Source of the DNA: Thermoproteota archaeon
Lineage (GTDB): Archaea > Thermoproteota > Thermoprotei > Gearchaeales > Gearchaeaceae
DNA: 64,000 bases
Reading direction: 5' to 3'
NCBI GenBank assembly: GCA_021324265.1
Contig: JAJPJK010000009.1
Span: forward strand, 157,892 to 221,891
The notes beneath the pieces are model-generated. The model ran no database searches and was not told the origin of the DNA. It saw only the letters and a program-made list of their open reading frames with translations. Of this stretch, positions 24,554-32,853 are shown in pieces. Numbering within the stretch: position 1 is the stretch's first letter; every line of letters starts with the position of its first letter. The position numbers were made by a program, and so were the translations under genes.

Positions 24554-26214
24554 TGCCGACAATACTCTTGGATAGGAAGAGAATTAATAAAGCATTGAAC
24601 AAGGAGCTCAGCTTAGAAGAGCTGGAGAAACTTCTCGAATATATTAAGTGTGAAATAAAGGAGCAAAACGAGGATGAGCTATTGTGTGAAATAACGACTG
24701 ATAGAGCTGATTGTTTCTCGACTGAAGGCATAATAAGAGCGCTAAAAGGCGTCCTTGGCATAGAGAAAGGTCTAGTAAACTTGAACTTTTTTGAAGATGA
24801 TATTGAGCTCCATGTAGATGAGAGTGTAAAAAATATTAGACCTTATGTAGCAATGGCTACTGTTAGGGGTTTAAAGTTGGATCCTAGGGCATTGGAGAGC
24901 ATCATTCGATTCCAAGAAGTTCTTCATGAAACATTGGGAAGGAATAGGAGGAAGGCTTCGATAGGTCTTTACGATCTTTCTAAGCTGGATAAAAAGATCT
25001 TTTTCAAGAACATGGATTTGGAGAAAATAAAGTTCATTCCTTTGGAGAAAAATGAAATTTTGGATGGCTATAGAATTCTTTCAGAGACTGAAAAAGGGAA
25101 GCAATACAGGCATTTGGTAGGCCAAAGCTCTGCACCTGTTTTAGTTGATAATAACGGAACATTCTTGAGCATGGCCCCGATTATAAATTCTCAGGATGCA
25201 AAAGTTACAACTAAAACTACAGATATTTTAATCGATTCTACAGGCTTTGATTTGAATTTCATCACTTCGATCGTTGGGCTCATGGCATATGCGCTTAGCT
25301 TTTATGGAGGAAAGGTAGGACTAGTTAAACATTTCTATCCTAACTCAAGTTTTTTGCTGCGCTTCAACAATAGAACCTTTGAGCTCAGCAAGCGTTATGC
25401 AGAAGAAATTTTGGGCTTCGAGCTTTTGGAGGACGAATTTCAAGATTTTCTTCTTAGAGCCAGATATGGGTTTAATGTTTATGGTTCAAAATATGAAATA
25501 ACAGTTCCATTTTATAGAGTTGATGTATTAGGCCCAATTGACATCGTTGAAGATATCGCTATCATCAAGGGTTATGAAAACATTGAGCCTAGAAGGCCTC
25601 CATTGGAAACGAAGTCAAGATTAAGCGAGAAAAGCTTGCTTGGCAGCATTGTTAGAGAGGTATTCAATGGTCTAGGTTTTCAGGAAATAGTCAATTACAT
25701 GGTCACGAATAGCATACTACAGTCTGAGCGTGTTGGTTTGGATCCAAAGGAAATAGGACTTATTTACATATCCAACCCAATAAGTAAGGAATATGATTGC
25801 ATGCGTGCCAATCTCTTTCCTGGTATTCTGGAATTTTTGCAATACAATCGCAGCAATGCTTATCCACAAAAAATCTATGAATTAGGTGATGTATTGAGAT
25901 TTCAAGGCAATAGGATCATCACTGACTTTCGCTTAGCTAGTGCGATTATCTACAACAGCGCAAGCTTTGAGGATATGCATAGTTGCATATATGCATTCTT
26001 CAAAGCAATTGGCCTAGATTTCAATCTCAAAGAAAATGAACTTCCATTTTTACTCAAGGGTAGAAGGGCTGATATCCTAGTCAAGAATGAAAAAATTGGC
26101 TGGATAGGTGAGCTTAATCCAAATATTTCAGAATACTTTTCATTATATCAGCCAATCGTTGCCTTTGAGCTTAGTCTCAGCGAAATAATTAAATTTAAGT
26201 TTCCTTCAAGGTAA
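24553..26214 (+). CDS. pheT: Phenylalanyl-tRNA synthetase beta subunit
   Basis: Structural and editing subunit, 553 residues, the short archaeal form. Early T-D-R-A-D-C-F-S-T-E-G, central B3/B4 editing segment, B5 domain with V-D-V-L-G-P-I-D-I-V-E-D-I-A and a catalytic-like domain with Y-E-L-G-D-V. Directly downstream of pheS (TAATG junction). A TATA-like element for a following RNA candidate lies in its last codons. Confidence 0.96.
   Translation: MPTILLDRKRINKALNKELSLEELEKLLEYIKCEIKEQNEDELLCEITTDRADCFSTEGIIRALKGVLGIEKGLVNLNFFEDDIELHVDESVKNIRPYVAMATVRGLKLDPRALESIIRFQEVLHETLGRNRRKASIGLYDLSKLDKKIFFKNMDLEKIKFIPLEKNEILDGYRILSETEKGKQYRHLVGQSSAPVLVDNNGTFLSMAPIINSQDAKVTTKTTDILIDSTGFDLNFITSIVGLMAYALSFYGGKVGLVKHFYPNSSFLLRFNNRTFELSKRYAEEILGFELLEDEFQDFLLRARYGFNVYGSKYEITVPFYRVDVLGPIDIVEDIAIIKGYENIEPRRPPLETKSRLSEKSLLGSIVREVFNGLGFQEIVNYMVTNSILQSERVGLDPKEIGLIYISNPISKEYDCMRANLFPGILEFLQYNRSNAYPQKIYELGDVLRFQGNRIITDFRLASAIIYNSASFEDMHSCIYAFFKAIGLDFNLKENELPFLLKGRRADILVKNEKIGWIGELNPNISEYFSLYQPIVAFELSLSEIIKFKFPSR
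26189..26199 (+). promoter_or_regulatory. Possible TATA box of the 26.2-kb hairpin RNA
   Basis: TTAAATTTAAG lies in the last codons of pheT. Its centre is about 27 bases before the first base of the hairpin at 26221-26222, the correct archaeal spacing. Speculative. Confidence 0.35.
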
Positions 26215-26220
26215 ATAAAA

Positions 26221-26316
26221 CTGGGAGTGCATCCTTATTGAGAGAGCTATAACGAATGGGTAGTTACCCGTGATGAGTTATAGTGTTGTTAATAAGGATC
26301 AGGATGCACTCCCACT
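26221..26316 (+). ncRNA. Candidate structured small RNA between pheT and dnaG
   Basis: A long, nearly continuous hairpin. Arms TGGGAGTGCATCC (26222-26234) and GGATGCACTCCCA (26302-26314) pair perfectly. TTATT/AATAA extends the stem, with an alternative register (ATCCTTATT 26231-26239 with AATAAGGAT 26291-26299). An upper stem follows, GCTATAAC (26246-26253) with GTTATAGT (26277-26284), then an internal loop GAAT opposite GTGATGA that could place two sheared G-A pairs, and a GGG/CCC tip. It does not look like coding DNA. It could also be a leader element or a remnant small element; no known RNA family is recognised. Confidence 0.5.
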
Positions 26317-26365
26317 GGTTAATTTAATATGCTTCTTTATCTATTTTAGAAAGAGTGATGCTCAA

Positions 26366-27529
26366 ATGGGTGGTCCTCCAGTTAATGCTAAATACATATT
26401 GGTCGCTAGATTTGAGGTTGATGGTGTAGTAGAGAAATCAGACATAATAGGTGCGCTTTTCGGACAAACAGAGGGTTTGCTCGGAGATGAACTAGAGCTC
26501 AGAGAGTTGCAAAAAATCGGTAAGGTTGGAAGAATTGACGTAGAATATGAAATAAAGGGCGGAAAAACTGTTGGCACAATAATTGTACCTACGAATTTAG
26601 ATAAACCAGAAGTTGCTTTAATAGCTGCAGCCATAGAAACTGTAGATAAAGTAGGGCCAAATAGCTCAAAGATAGAAATCAAGGAGATAAGGGATGCTAG
26701 AGAAGAGAAAAGGGCAAGGATTCTCGAAAGGGCCAAGGAAATCTTAGCTAAGTGGAGGGAAAGTAAGAATGTAGAGTCATCGGATTTGATAAAAGCATTG
26801 ACGGAAGCTGTGAAAGTATCTCAAATAATAAGCTACGGTCCTGATAAGCTACCTGCTGGCCCTGATATAGACGATGCTCAGGAAATAATCATCGTAGAAG
26901 GACGTGCTGATGTGGTGAATCTATTGAAGCATGGGTATAGAAATGTTATAGCGCTCGATGGCTCCAAGATCCCTCCTACTATTGTCAATTTATCCAAGAA
27001 CAAGAAAACAATAGCCTTTCTAGATGGCGATAGAGCAGGTGACTTAATTTTGAAGGAGCTTATAAATGTAGCGAAGATAGATTACATAGCTCGAGCCCCT
27101 TATGGGAAGGAAGTGGAGCAACTCAGCGGAAAAGAAATCGCTGCTGCTCTTAGCGATAAAAGGCCTTTAAGCGAATATCTTACAGGTTTAAAGCAAGAGC
27201 AAAAGATACCAAAGATACAACAAGTAAGCGAGCTGGTCAAATCACTTGTCGGAACGATGGAAGCTTTGATCCTAGATGCTGACTATAAGATCATTGAAAG
27301 AATTCCTTTAAAAGACGTAATAGATAAGATATCCCAGATTGAATCCTTCAATGCCCTAATGATAGATGGTATAATAACACAAAGGCTAATAGATCTCTGC
27401 AAAGAAAAGAAGGTAAGCGCAATATATGGCTACAAGATAGGGAACGTCACAAACATTCCACAGGAAATATCGATATATTTATTTGATGAGCAAGGCACGA
27501 TTAAAAAGTATGAAGTTAATCCTCAATGA
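26366..27529 (+). CDS. dnaG: DnaG-type primase (archaeal DnaG)
   Basis: Archaeal DnaG homologue, 387 residues from ATG 26366. Chosen because G-P-P-V-N-A-K-Y-I-L-V-A-R-F-E-V-D-G is the family start, while the upstream extension runs through the hairpin. The Toprim domain has V-E-G-R-A-D-V and the F-L-D-G-D-R-A-G-D metal-binding motif. In archaea DnaG is also a subunit of the RNA exosome; Csl4 of that complex is encoded at 44.7 kb. Overlaps pelA by 20 nt. Confidence 0.93.
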   Translation: MGGPPVNAKYILVARFEVDGVVEKSDIIGALFGQTEGLLGDELELRELQKIGKVGRIDVEYEIKGGKTVGTIIVPTNLDKPEVALIAAAIETVDKVGPNSSKIEIKEIRDAREEKRARILERAKEILAKWRESKNVESSDLIKALTEAVKVSQIISYGPDKLPAGPDIDDAQEIIIVEGRADVVNLLKHGYRNVIALDGSKIPPTIVNLSKNKKTIAFLDGDRAGDLILKELINVAKIDYIARAPYGKEVEQLSGKEIAAALSDKRPLSEYLTGLKQEQKIPKIQQVSELVKSLVGTMEALILDADYKIIERIPLKDVIDKISQIESFNALMIDGIITQRLIDLCKEKKVSAIYGYKIGNVTNIPQEISIYLFDEQGTIKKYEVNPQ

Positions 27530-28556
27530 AGAAGAGGCTAAGATAACTGTTCAAAGTGAAGATGATCTATTCTATTTATATTTATTGATAGAAGAGGGAG
27601 ATGAAATCTATGGCTGGACTTATAGGAATAGGAAAATCTATGGAAGAGAAGGGAAAGCAGAAAGGGGTGAAAAGGAGCGCGTATATTTGGGCATACGCGT
27701 AGAGAAATCATATTTCCATCCAAGCCTAAGCGGTTTGAAGATAATAGGTTCTCTCATTTATAGACCTGAAGATTTTGAAGCGAGCGGTTATCACTCATTT
27801 CTTATCAATATAGGAGATACTATAAATTTGAAGAAGTCAAACTGGAATTCAGCGCTTGTTCAATCTGTGCTCAAGGAAATAAAGGAATCCTATCCCAAAT
27901 CTCTCATAGTAGCGCTGGATTATGGGAGCTTTGCAATCGCTGCACTTTATAATCAGCGTTTCGATATAATCTATTCCGAGGAAAAAAGTGTAGGAGGTAA
28001 AAGGGAGAAAATAAAAAGGGATGAGATGCTCGAAGAATTCTTGAAAAATTGCACCAAAAATACTAGAGAGGCCATCATGAAGGTCAATCCTGAACTGGTA
28101 ATTTTTTACGGGCCTTCAAGCATAAAGGATATGGTATATGAGGAGGTTAAAAGATCTGAGAAAAACATCTTTAGAGTCAATGGTTCCATTGGAGGCGTGG
28201 AGGGCATATATGAGGCTTTAAGAAACGAGGAAGTACTGAAAATCCTAAGCTTATTCGGTCATGAGGAAGAATCATTTACTTTAGAGAGCGTTTTGAGCAA
28301 CTCAGAAAAGATAGCTTTCGGAATTGAGGAGGTGAAATCTGCAGCATCTTTAAGAGCAGTTGATAAGCTATTCATCTCCACTAAACTAATTAAGAATGTA
28401 ACAAAGGAGAAACTAGAGGAAATAAGGAAGATAGCTGAAGAAGTCAAATTATATGGAGGATCTATAAAGATCATCGCTGAAGAAAGTGAGGCAGGAAAGA
28501 CCTTGGATAAAATGGGCAACATAATTGCTTTGCTTAGATTTAATCTCTATAGCTGA
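27510..28556 (+). CDS. pelA: Pelota (Dom34), ribosome rescue factor
   Basis: 348 residues from ATG 27510 (K-L-I-L-N-E-E-E-A). The N-terminal Sm-like domain (residues 1-125) carries L-G-I-R-V-E, the middle domain V-A-L-D-Y-G-S-F-A-I-A-A and the C-terminal L7Ae-like domain G-I-E-E-V. Pelota recognises stalled ribosomes and works with ABCE1, encoded at 36.6 kb. Nuclease activity reported for some relatives is not evident from sequence. One-base overlap with the protease gene. Confidence 0.93.
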   Translation: MKLILNEEEAKITVQSEDDLFYLYLLIEEGDEIYGWTYRNRKIYGREGKAERGEKERVYLGIRVEKSYFHPSLSGLKIIGSLIYRPEDFEASGYHSFLINIGDTINLKKSNWNSALVQSVLKEIKESYPKSLIVALDYGSFAIAALYNQRFDIIYSEEKSVGGKREKIKRDEMLEEFLKNCTKNTREAIMKVNPELVIFYGPSSIKDMVYEEVKRSEKNIFRVNGSIGGVEGIYEALRNEEVLKILSLFGHEEESFTLESVLSNSEKIAFGIEEVKSAASLRAVDKLFISTKLIKNVTKEKLEEIRKIAEEVKLYGGSIKIIAEESEAGKTLDKMGNIIALLRFNLYS

Positions 28557-29758
28557 TGTCTACTCTCGATTTCCTCATAATTTTATTGTTAGCCTGGTTC
28601 CTGCTATATGCTATTTTCCTAGGTCTCAAGAATTCTAGAATAGGTAAAAAAATTTCTGGAAATATCGAAGTCCAACCACTTGCATTATTGTTGAAAACCT
28701 ATAGATTCAACAATTACATCTTGAACTATGGGAAGAAGAGGACTAAGCTCTTCAAGATAATAGGCGAGCTATCAATAATCTATGGAATTGCCCTCATGTT
28801 ATATGCTATTTTCTTCCTCCTTAAGAATTTGTTACTTCTCATATTCCCCAATCAGAGTACGGCAATAGGACAGGCATCTCCAATTATTCCAATAATATTT
28901 GGAGTAACTTTCACTCCACCATTGGATCAGCTTATAATAATCCTAATTGTAATAGCGCTTGCTGCAATATTCCATGAACTTTTCCATGGATTCATAGCTT
29001 CTTCACAGGAGATGAAACTAAAATCAACGGGTGCTGGTTTGATTTTCATGATACCTATAGCCTTTGTTGAACTTGATGACGAATCGCTCAAGAACTTCCC
29101 AGCTAGGAAGAAGCTTAGAATGCTAGGAGCAGGTTCTTTTGTTAATCTGCTACAAGCCATGATTTTCTTGGCGCTTATACTATCTTATCCCCTTGCTATA
29201 GCATGGGGATTTAGCTATAGCTCTAATGGTGTTTTGATATATGGTATAACAGATAACTCTCCTGCTTCGAATGCAGGCTTGCTAGTAGGTGATGCCATCA
29301 TAGCACTTAATCATACTCCCATTATCAATCAACAGGAATTCTCCGCATATTTGGAAAAAACGAAACCTAATGAAACGCTTACTATTACTGTTGAGAGGGA
29401 TTTGAAGGATTTCGACATAACAATAAAGCTGGCTCAACATCCATATTATAAAAATCGAGGCTTCATAGGCGTCTCAACAATGGATTATCATAGACCATTC
29501 CTCAGCTTCATTCCTTCGGTGCTACAATATTGGATTTATCTCTTTTTAGCATGGGGGTTCACGATATGCTTTAGCTTAGCCATATTCAATATGCTACCTA
29601 TTCCGCTTTTTGATGGAGACAAGTTCTTAACTGAACTTTTAAGCATAATAAAGAATATCAACATTCGCAATGTAGCACTAAATGCTATGAGATTACTTTC
29701 AATTCTGCTTCTTATTTTAAATATATATCTAAGTTTAACCAGTTTCGGTTTTGTCTAA
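28556..29758 (+). CDS. Site-2 protease family intramembrane metalloprotease (M50) with PDZ domain
   Basis: 400 residues with several hydrophobic segments. The zinc motif H-E-L-F-H is at about residues 141-145 and the second motif L-P-I-P-L-F-D-G-D near residue 350. Between them is a PDZ-like domain (Y-G-I-T-D-N-S-P-A-S-N-A-G-L-L-V-G-D-A-I). Probably cleaves membrane-anchored regulators within the bilayer; the substrate is unknown. Starts at the last base of the pelA stop. Confidence 0.9.
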   Translation: MSTLDFLIILLLAWFLLYAIFLGLKNSRIGKKISGNIEVQPLALLLKTYRFNNYILNYGKKRTKLFKIIGELSIIYGIALMLYAIFFLLKNLLLLIFPNQSTAIGQASPIIPIIFGVTFTPPLDQLIIILIVIALAAIFHELFHGFIASSQEMKLKSTGAGLIFMIPIAFVELDDESLKNFPARKKLRMLGAGSFVNLLQAMIFLALILSYPLAIAWGFSYSSNGVLIYGITDNSPASNAGLLVGDAIIALNHTPIINQQEFSAYLEKTKPNETLTITVERDLKDFDITIKLAQHPYYKNRGFIGVSTMDYHRPFLSFIPSVLQYWIYLFLAWGFTICFSLAIFNMLPIPLFDGDKFLTELLSIIKNINIRNVALNAMRLLSILLLILNIYLSLTSFGFV

Positions 29759-30687
29759 TGAGCTGCAAATATTGCGATAATGAAGTATTTTATGTAAGAA
29801 GATATTCAGGCGAACGTGTTTGTAAAAAGCATTTCGTAGAGACATTCATAGATAAGGTTGAAAGGACCATTTCAGAGAATAAATTGCTCAGCTGGAATGA
29901 TTCCATCATGGTAGCTGTATCAGGAGGCAAGGACAGCCTTACAGCCTTACATGTTTTGAGCATAATTGAAAAAGGCTATCCTACAAGGTTATTTGCTGTA
30001 ACAATAGATGAAGGTGTTAGCAACTATACTGAGTTAAGAGTGAAGCATACACAGGAATTATGCAGTAAGTTGGGGATAGATTATCATGTATATAGCTTCA
30101 AGGATTTTTATGGTCATAGGCTAGAAGAAATCGTAAAGATAGCAAAGGAAAAGGGGAGTAAACTCGAACCTTGCTCATATTGTGGTGTTTTAAGGAGGAA
30201 GCTATTAAACACTGCAGCTAAAAAACTCAACGCCACAAAAGTTGTTACAGGCCATAATCTAGATGATGAAGTTCAAACATTCATGATAAATATGCTAAGA
30301 GGCGATTTTGAAAGGATAATTAGAGGCTTTGGGCCAATAGCGCAAAAGGAGGGTTTCATACCTAGGATCAAGCCCTTGAAATACATCTATGAGGAAGAAA
30401 TAATGATATATGCAACACTCCATGATTTCCCACTTTTCGAAACTGAATGCAGATTCGTGAAGCTATCCATGAGGGACTCGATAAGAAGGATACTTAATGA
30501 GCTAGAGGCCGAGAATCCAGGTGCAAAATATATGATCATGAACACTGCAGAGAAGATTGCAAGAAACTTCACAGAGCTTAAAAAGGACATTAAACTCAAC
30601 TATTGCAGGAGTTGTGGAGAGCCGACTTCTCAAGATATTTGCAGAGCATGTTCGTTGCTGGAAGAAATAGGCATACCTGCAGAATAG
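29758..30687 (+). CDS. ttuA: tRNA 2-thiolation enzyme, TtuA/Ncs6 family
   Basis: 309 residues. N-terminal zinc finger C-K-Y-C...C-K-K-H, ATP-pyrophosphatase P-loop S-G-G-K-D-S (about residues 55-60), C-S-Y-C-G and E-T-E-C cysteines expected to bind the iron-sulphur cluster, and a C-terminal zinc ribbon C-R-S-C...C-R-A-C. This organisation is that of TtuA/Ncs6, which thiolates U54 or U34 of tRNAs; the position modified cannot be told from sequence. Its stop touches the 3' end of the convergent SRP RNA. Confidence 0.88.
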   Translation: MSCKYCDNEVFYVRRYSGERVCKKHFVETFIDKVERTISENKLLSWNDSIMVAVSGGKDSLTALHVLSIIEKGYPTRLFAVTIDEGVSNYTELRVKHTQELCSKLGIDYHVYSFKDFYGHRLEEIVKIAKEKGSKLEPCSYCGVLRRKLLNTAAKKLNATKVVTGHNLDDEVQTFMINMLRGDFERIIRGFGPIAQKEGFIPRIKPLKYIYEEEIMIYATLHDFPLFETECRFVKLSMRDSIRRILNELEAENPGAKYMIMNTAEKIARNFTELKKDIKLNYCRSCGEPTSQDICRACSLLEEIGIPAE

Positions 30688-31005
30688 GCGGCGGCGCTCG
30701 CATGTAAACAGATGCAGCATTATAGCTATCTCATGCACTTCCATTCAGGCCTGTATCCTATGAACGCCGCCACTCCCCATTAGAGCCGCTCCCTTCCGGG
30801 CCTAACTCGGTTCTGGGGATTAGCTTCTTCATCCTCTCCTCCGAGAGGACTTCGAAGCTATGACGGCCCCATAGGGCAGGCCATCATCACTTCCATGCAT
30901 GAGATAGCTATATTACTGCATCCATTTACATGCGTTACTGGCTGTGCCATATCGACCGTTTGCACTTAGAGGGAGGCCGAGCCCCTCAGCCCTACCGCCG
31001 CCGCA
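30687..31005 (-). ncRNA. Signal recognition particle 7S RNA
   Basis: About 319 nt on the minus strand. The ends GCGGCGGCGG and CGCCGCCGCC form helix 1. Two long inverted segments around 30700-30737 and 30895-30935 pair as helix 5. Helix 6 is CTCTC-GGAG-GAGAG with a GGAG tetraloop. Helix 8 carries the conserved GGCCCGGAAGGGAGC core (complement near 30790-30805), the SRP54-binding site. Size and layout fit archaeal SRP RNA. Exact ends are estimated from the closing helix. Confidence 0.93.
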
Positions 31006-31190
31006 GATTAACTATATCAAAGAATAGATTTATTCTTAACGTCAATCAATTGCTTTGAAATATGCTACCTTTGAGAGTTGCTTGTAGGAAGCATGCAGTA
31101 TTTTGGCTTGCTTCTGTTGTAAATATCTAGTTTTTCCTTCCAGATAGACATTATTGTTTAAAATCAATATCGTCTTACAAAATTAAGGAA
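31006..31190. other. Divergent spacer between SRP RNA and the glycosylase gene
   Basis: No gene is seen. It must hold the SRP RNA promoter (AT-rich 31021-31040 on the minus strand) and a TATA-like GTTTAAAAT near 31157-31165 for the + strand gene. A short GAAGCA/TGCTTC inverted repeat (31088-31093, 31109-31114) is followed by a T-run; its meaning is unclear. Confidence 0.4.
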
Positions 31191-31643
31191 ATGAGGCTCT
31201 GGTCAATAAGCTTTTCATATCTTGACCCAATAGGGCTAGTTGCACTTTGGAGAGAGGCACTACTTGCCAAGGCTGTTCTAGAGGGTAAGACAGTTGGTTA
31301 TAAAAACCACCCACAGCTGCTAAGATTTAAGGAGCTAAACGATCCTCTTGAAGGAATAAACACATATCTTCATTACGTGCTAGAGGAAGGAAGAGCCAGG
31401 GGGTATTCTTTTAATCCTTCTAAGGTAGATTATGCGAAAGTTAACTTGGGGCTCAAGATTCCTGTTAAGGAGGGGCAGCTAGTTTATGAACTGGGGCTTC
31501 TTAGGTTCAAGCTGAGGAAGCGGAATCTTTTGCGCTATGAGATGCTAAGGGAAATCTTAAAGCCAAAGCCAAACCCGCTGTTTTACACAATTGAGGGAGG
31601 AATAGAGCCATGGGAAAGAGTAAAGCATCTTGGCGATTTATGA
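31191..31643 (+). CDS. Pyrimidine dimer DNA glycosylase (T4 endonuclease V family)
   Basis: 150 residues, start M-R-L-W-S-I. L-V-A-L-W-R-E-A-L-L-A-K-A-V-L, K-N-H-P-Q-L-L-R-F-K and the R-G-Y-S-F-N segment match the family that excises UV-induced cyclobutane dimers (base excision repair). It stands alone with its own TATA box and apparently leaderless ATG. The patchy distribution of this family and the somewhat richer G+C by eye hint at lateral acquisition; this is inference. Confidence 0.85.
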   Translation: MRLWSISFSYLDPIGLVALWREALLAKAVLEGKTVGYKNHPQLLRFKELNDPLEGINTYLHYVLEEGRARGYSFNPSKVDYAKVNLGLKIPVKEGQLVYELGLLRFKLRKRNLLRYEMLREILKPKPNPLFYTIEGGIEPWERVKHLGDL

Positions 31644-31754
31644 AGTAAGTGTTAGCGAGAACTTCTAAATATGATTAACATAAGGAGTTGGGTCCTTATA
31701 TGTGTTCTTACAACTATCATAAAAGCTAAAGATTCTTTGAAAGTTAAGAGTATA

Positions 31755-31838
31755 CGCCGGGAGTGGGATTTGAACCCACGAGGGCAAAAGCCCACAGGCT
31801 TAGCAAGCCTGCGCCTTACCTGGCTAGGCTATCCCGGC
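31755..31838 (-). tRNA. tRNA-Ser (anticodon GCU)
   Basis: 84-nt class II tRNA, no intron. Anticodon GCT (complement of 31802-31804) in loop TTGCTAA closed by CAGGC/GCCTG. Acceptor, D-arm, variable arm and T-arm are identical to tRNA-Ser(GGA). A short frame read through it on the + strand is spurious. Confidence 0.97.
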
Positions 31839-31865
31839 TTTTATTTGAACAATAAATTATAAGAT

Positions 31866-32798
31866 ATGGTGATATATAATTACACAGTAACGGGCTATAC
31901 TTCTTTAGATGAGCTAGTATTTGGTTCAAGATCGTATAGCATATTTGGTGGCTCTGTAATTTATGGCTCTATACAGGCTTCGAAGCTATGTGATGGTGTT
32001 TCTTTAATAACTGCAATCGGCAAAAATGAGGAAAAGGAATTTGTTTCTCTTTTGAAAACCTACAATATAGAACCAATAAAAATAGAAAGCTACGATGGAA
32101 AAACACTTTCTTTCATCAATGAATATGAAAACGATTATAGGATTCAGAGAGTTAAGAATAGGCCGAATTTAAACATAAATCTTTCTTCATTGAATTTCAA
32201 GACCAAATCTCTACATTTAGGACCATTGCTAGACGAAATAAAAATGGATATCGATTTCCATGAATTTGCAAATCTTGTAGCACTTGATTTACAAGGTCTT
32301 ATTAGACAAGAATTAGAAGGCAAGATAATGAAGAAGAACATCACGGATCTATATTTTCTTTCATCTGTTGATGTTTTGAAGTGTGATTGGCATGAATTCC
32401 TTTCCCTTAAAGTAGGTAGTTCTTTTGATGATGTAGTGATGAAAATATTTGATGCTGGACCTAACATATTAATAATCACAAATGGAGATAAAGGAAGCTA
32501 TGTCATTACAGAGCGAAAGGCCTTATTTGTACCGCCTTATAAACCTTCCCGAGTTGTAGACCCAACTGGTGCAGGTGATGTTTATTTATCTAGCTTCATA
32601 ATCACTTACTTCAATACAAATGATCTTGGTTACTCGGCGCTTTTTGCTTCTTGTGCCTCATCTTTCGTAATCGAGGATTTAGGTTTCTCATCAATTGCAG
32701 ATGCTGTGAAAATTAAAAGAAGAATGAAGGAGCAGAATCTTAAATTTAAAGAACTGAGCTTGACAGAATTGCCCTCTTATGGGCCGGCCCGGATTTGA
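31866..32798 (+). CDS. PfkB/ribokinase-family sugar or nucleoside kinase
   Basis: 310 residues. F-G-G-S-V-I-Y-G-S near the N-terminus is the substrate-binding glycine pair, and D-P-T-G-A-G-D-V is the anion hole with the catalytic Asp. I-L-I-I-T-N-G-D-K-G-S-Y precedes it. The substrate cannot be told. The last six codons and the stop lie inside the antisense tRNA-Val gene, so the C-terminal residues G-P-A-R-I are dictated by tRNA sequence. Confidence 0.85.
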   Translation: MVIYNYTVTGYTSLDELVFGSRSYSIFGGSVIYGSIQASKLCDGVSLITAIGKNEEKEFVSLLKTYNIEPIKIESYDGKTLSFINEYENDYRIQRVKNRPNLNINLSSLNFKTKSLHLGPLLDEIKMDIDFHEFANLVALDLQGLIRQELEGKIMKKNITDLYFLSSVDVLKCDWHEFLSLKVGSSFDDVVMKIFDAGPNILIITNGDKGSYVITERKALFVPPYKPSRVVDPTGAGDVYLSSFIITYFNTNDLGYSALFASCASSFVIEDLGFSSIADAVKIKRRMKEQNLKFKELSLTELPSYGPARI

Positions 32799-32853
32799 AC
32801 CGGGGACCTTCGCCTCGTAAGGGCGACATCCTACCAGGCTAGACTACCGGCCC
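32780..32853 (-). tRNA. tRNA-Val (anticodon UAC)
   Basis: 74-nt tRNA. Acceptor GGGCCGG/CCGGCCC with discriminator A at 32780; anticodon TAC (complement of 32817-32819) in loop CTTACGA closed by TCGCC/GGCGA; T-loop TTCAAAT. No CCA encoded. Its first base, G at 32853, is also the last base of the tfe stop codon on the same strand. Its 3' end overlaps pfkB in antisense by 19 nt. Confidence 0.96.

Noticed and set aside
26268..26300. Box C/D or H/ACA guide RNA at the dnaG upstream hairpin
   Set aside because: A C-box-like GTGATGA is present, but no D box (CTGA) at suitable distance, and no ACA after the basal stem.
26222..26314. Hairpin as a MITE or insertion-sequence remnant
   Set aside because: The terminal arms are perfect, but no direct target repeats flank them, and the pairing continues through the whole element as in a structured RNA.
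26270..26365. N-terminal extension of DnaG from ATG 26270
   Set aside because: The extension is translated hairpin sequence with no family match; ATG 26366 gives the standard N-terminus.
31671..31862. 63-codon frame on the + strand
   Set aside because: Most of it is the antisense of tRNA-Ser(GCU); the protein shows no family features.
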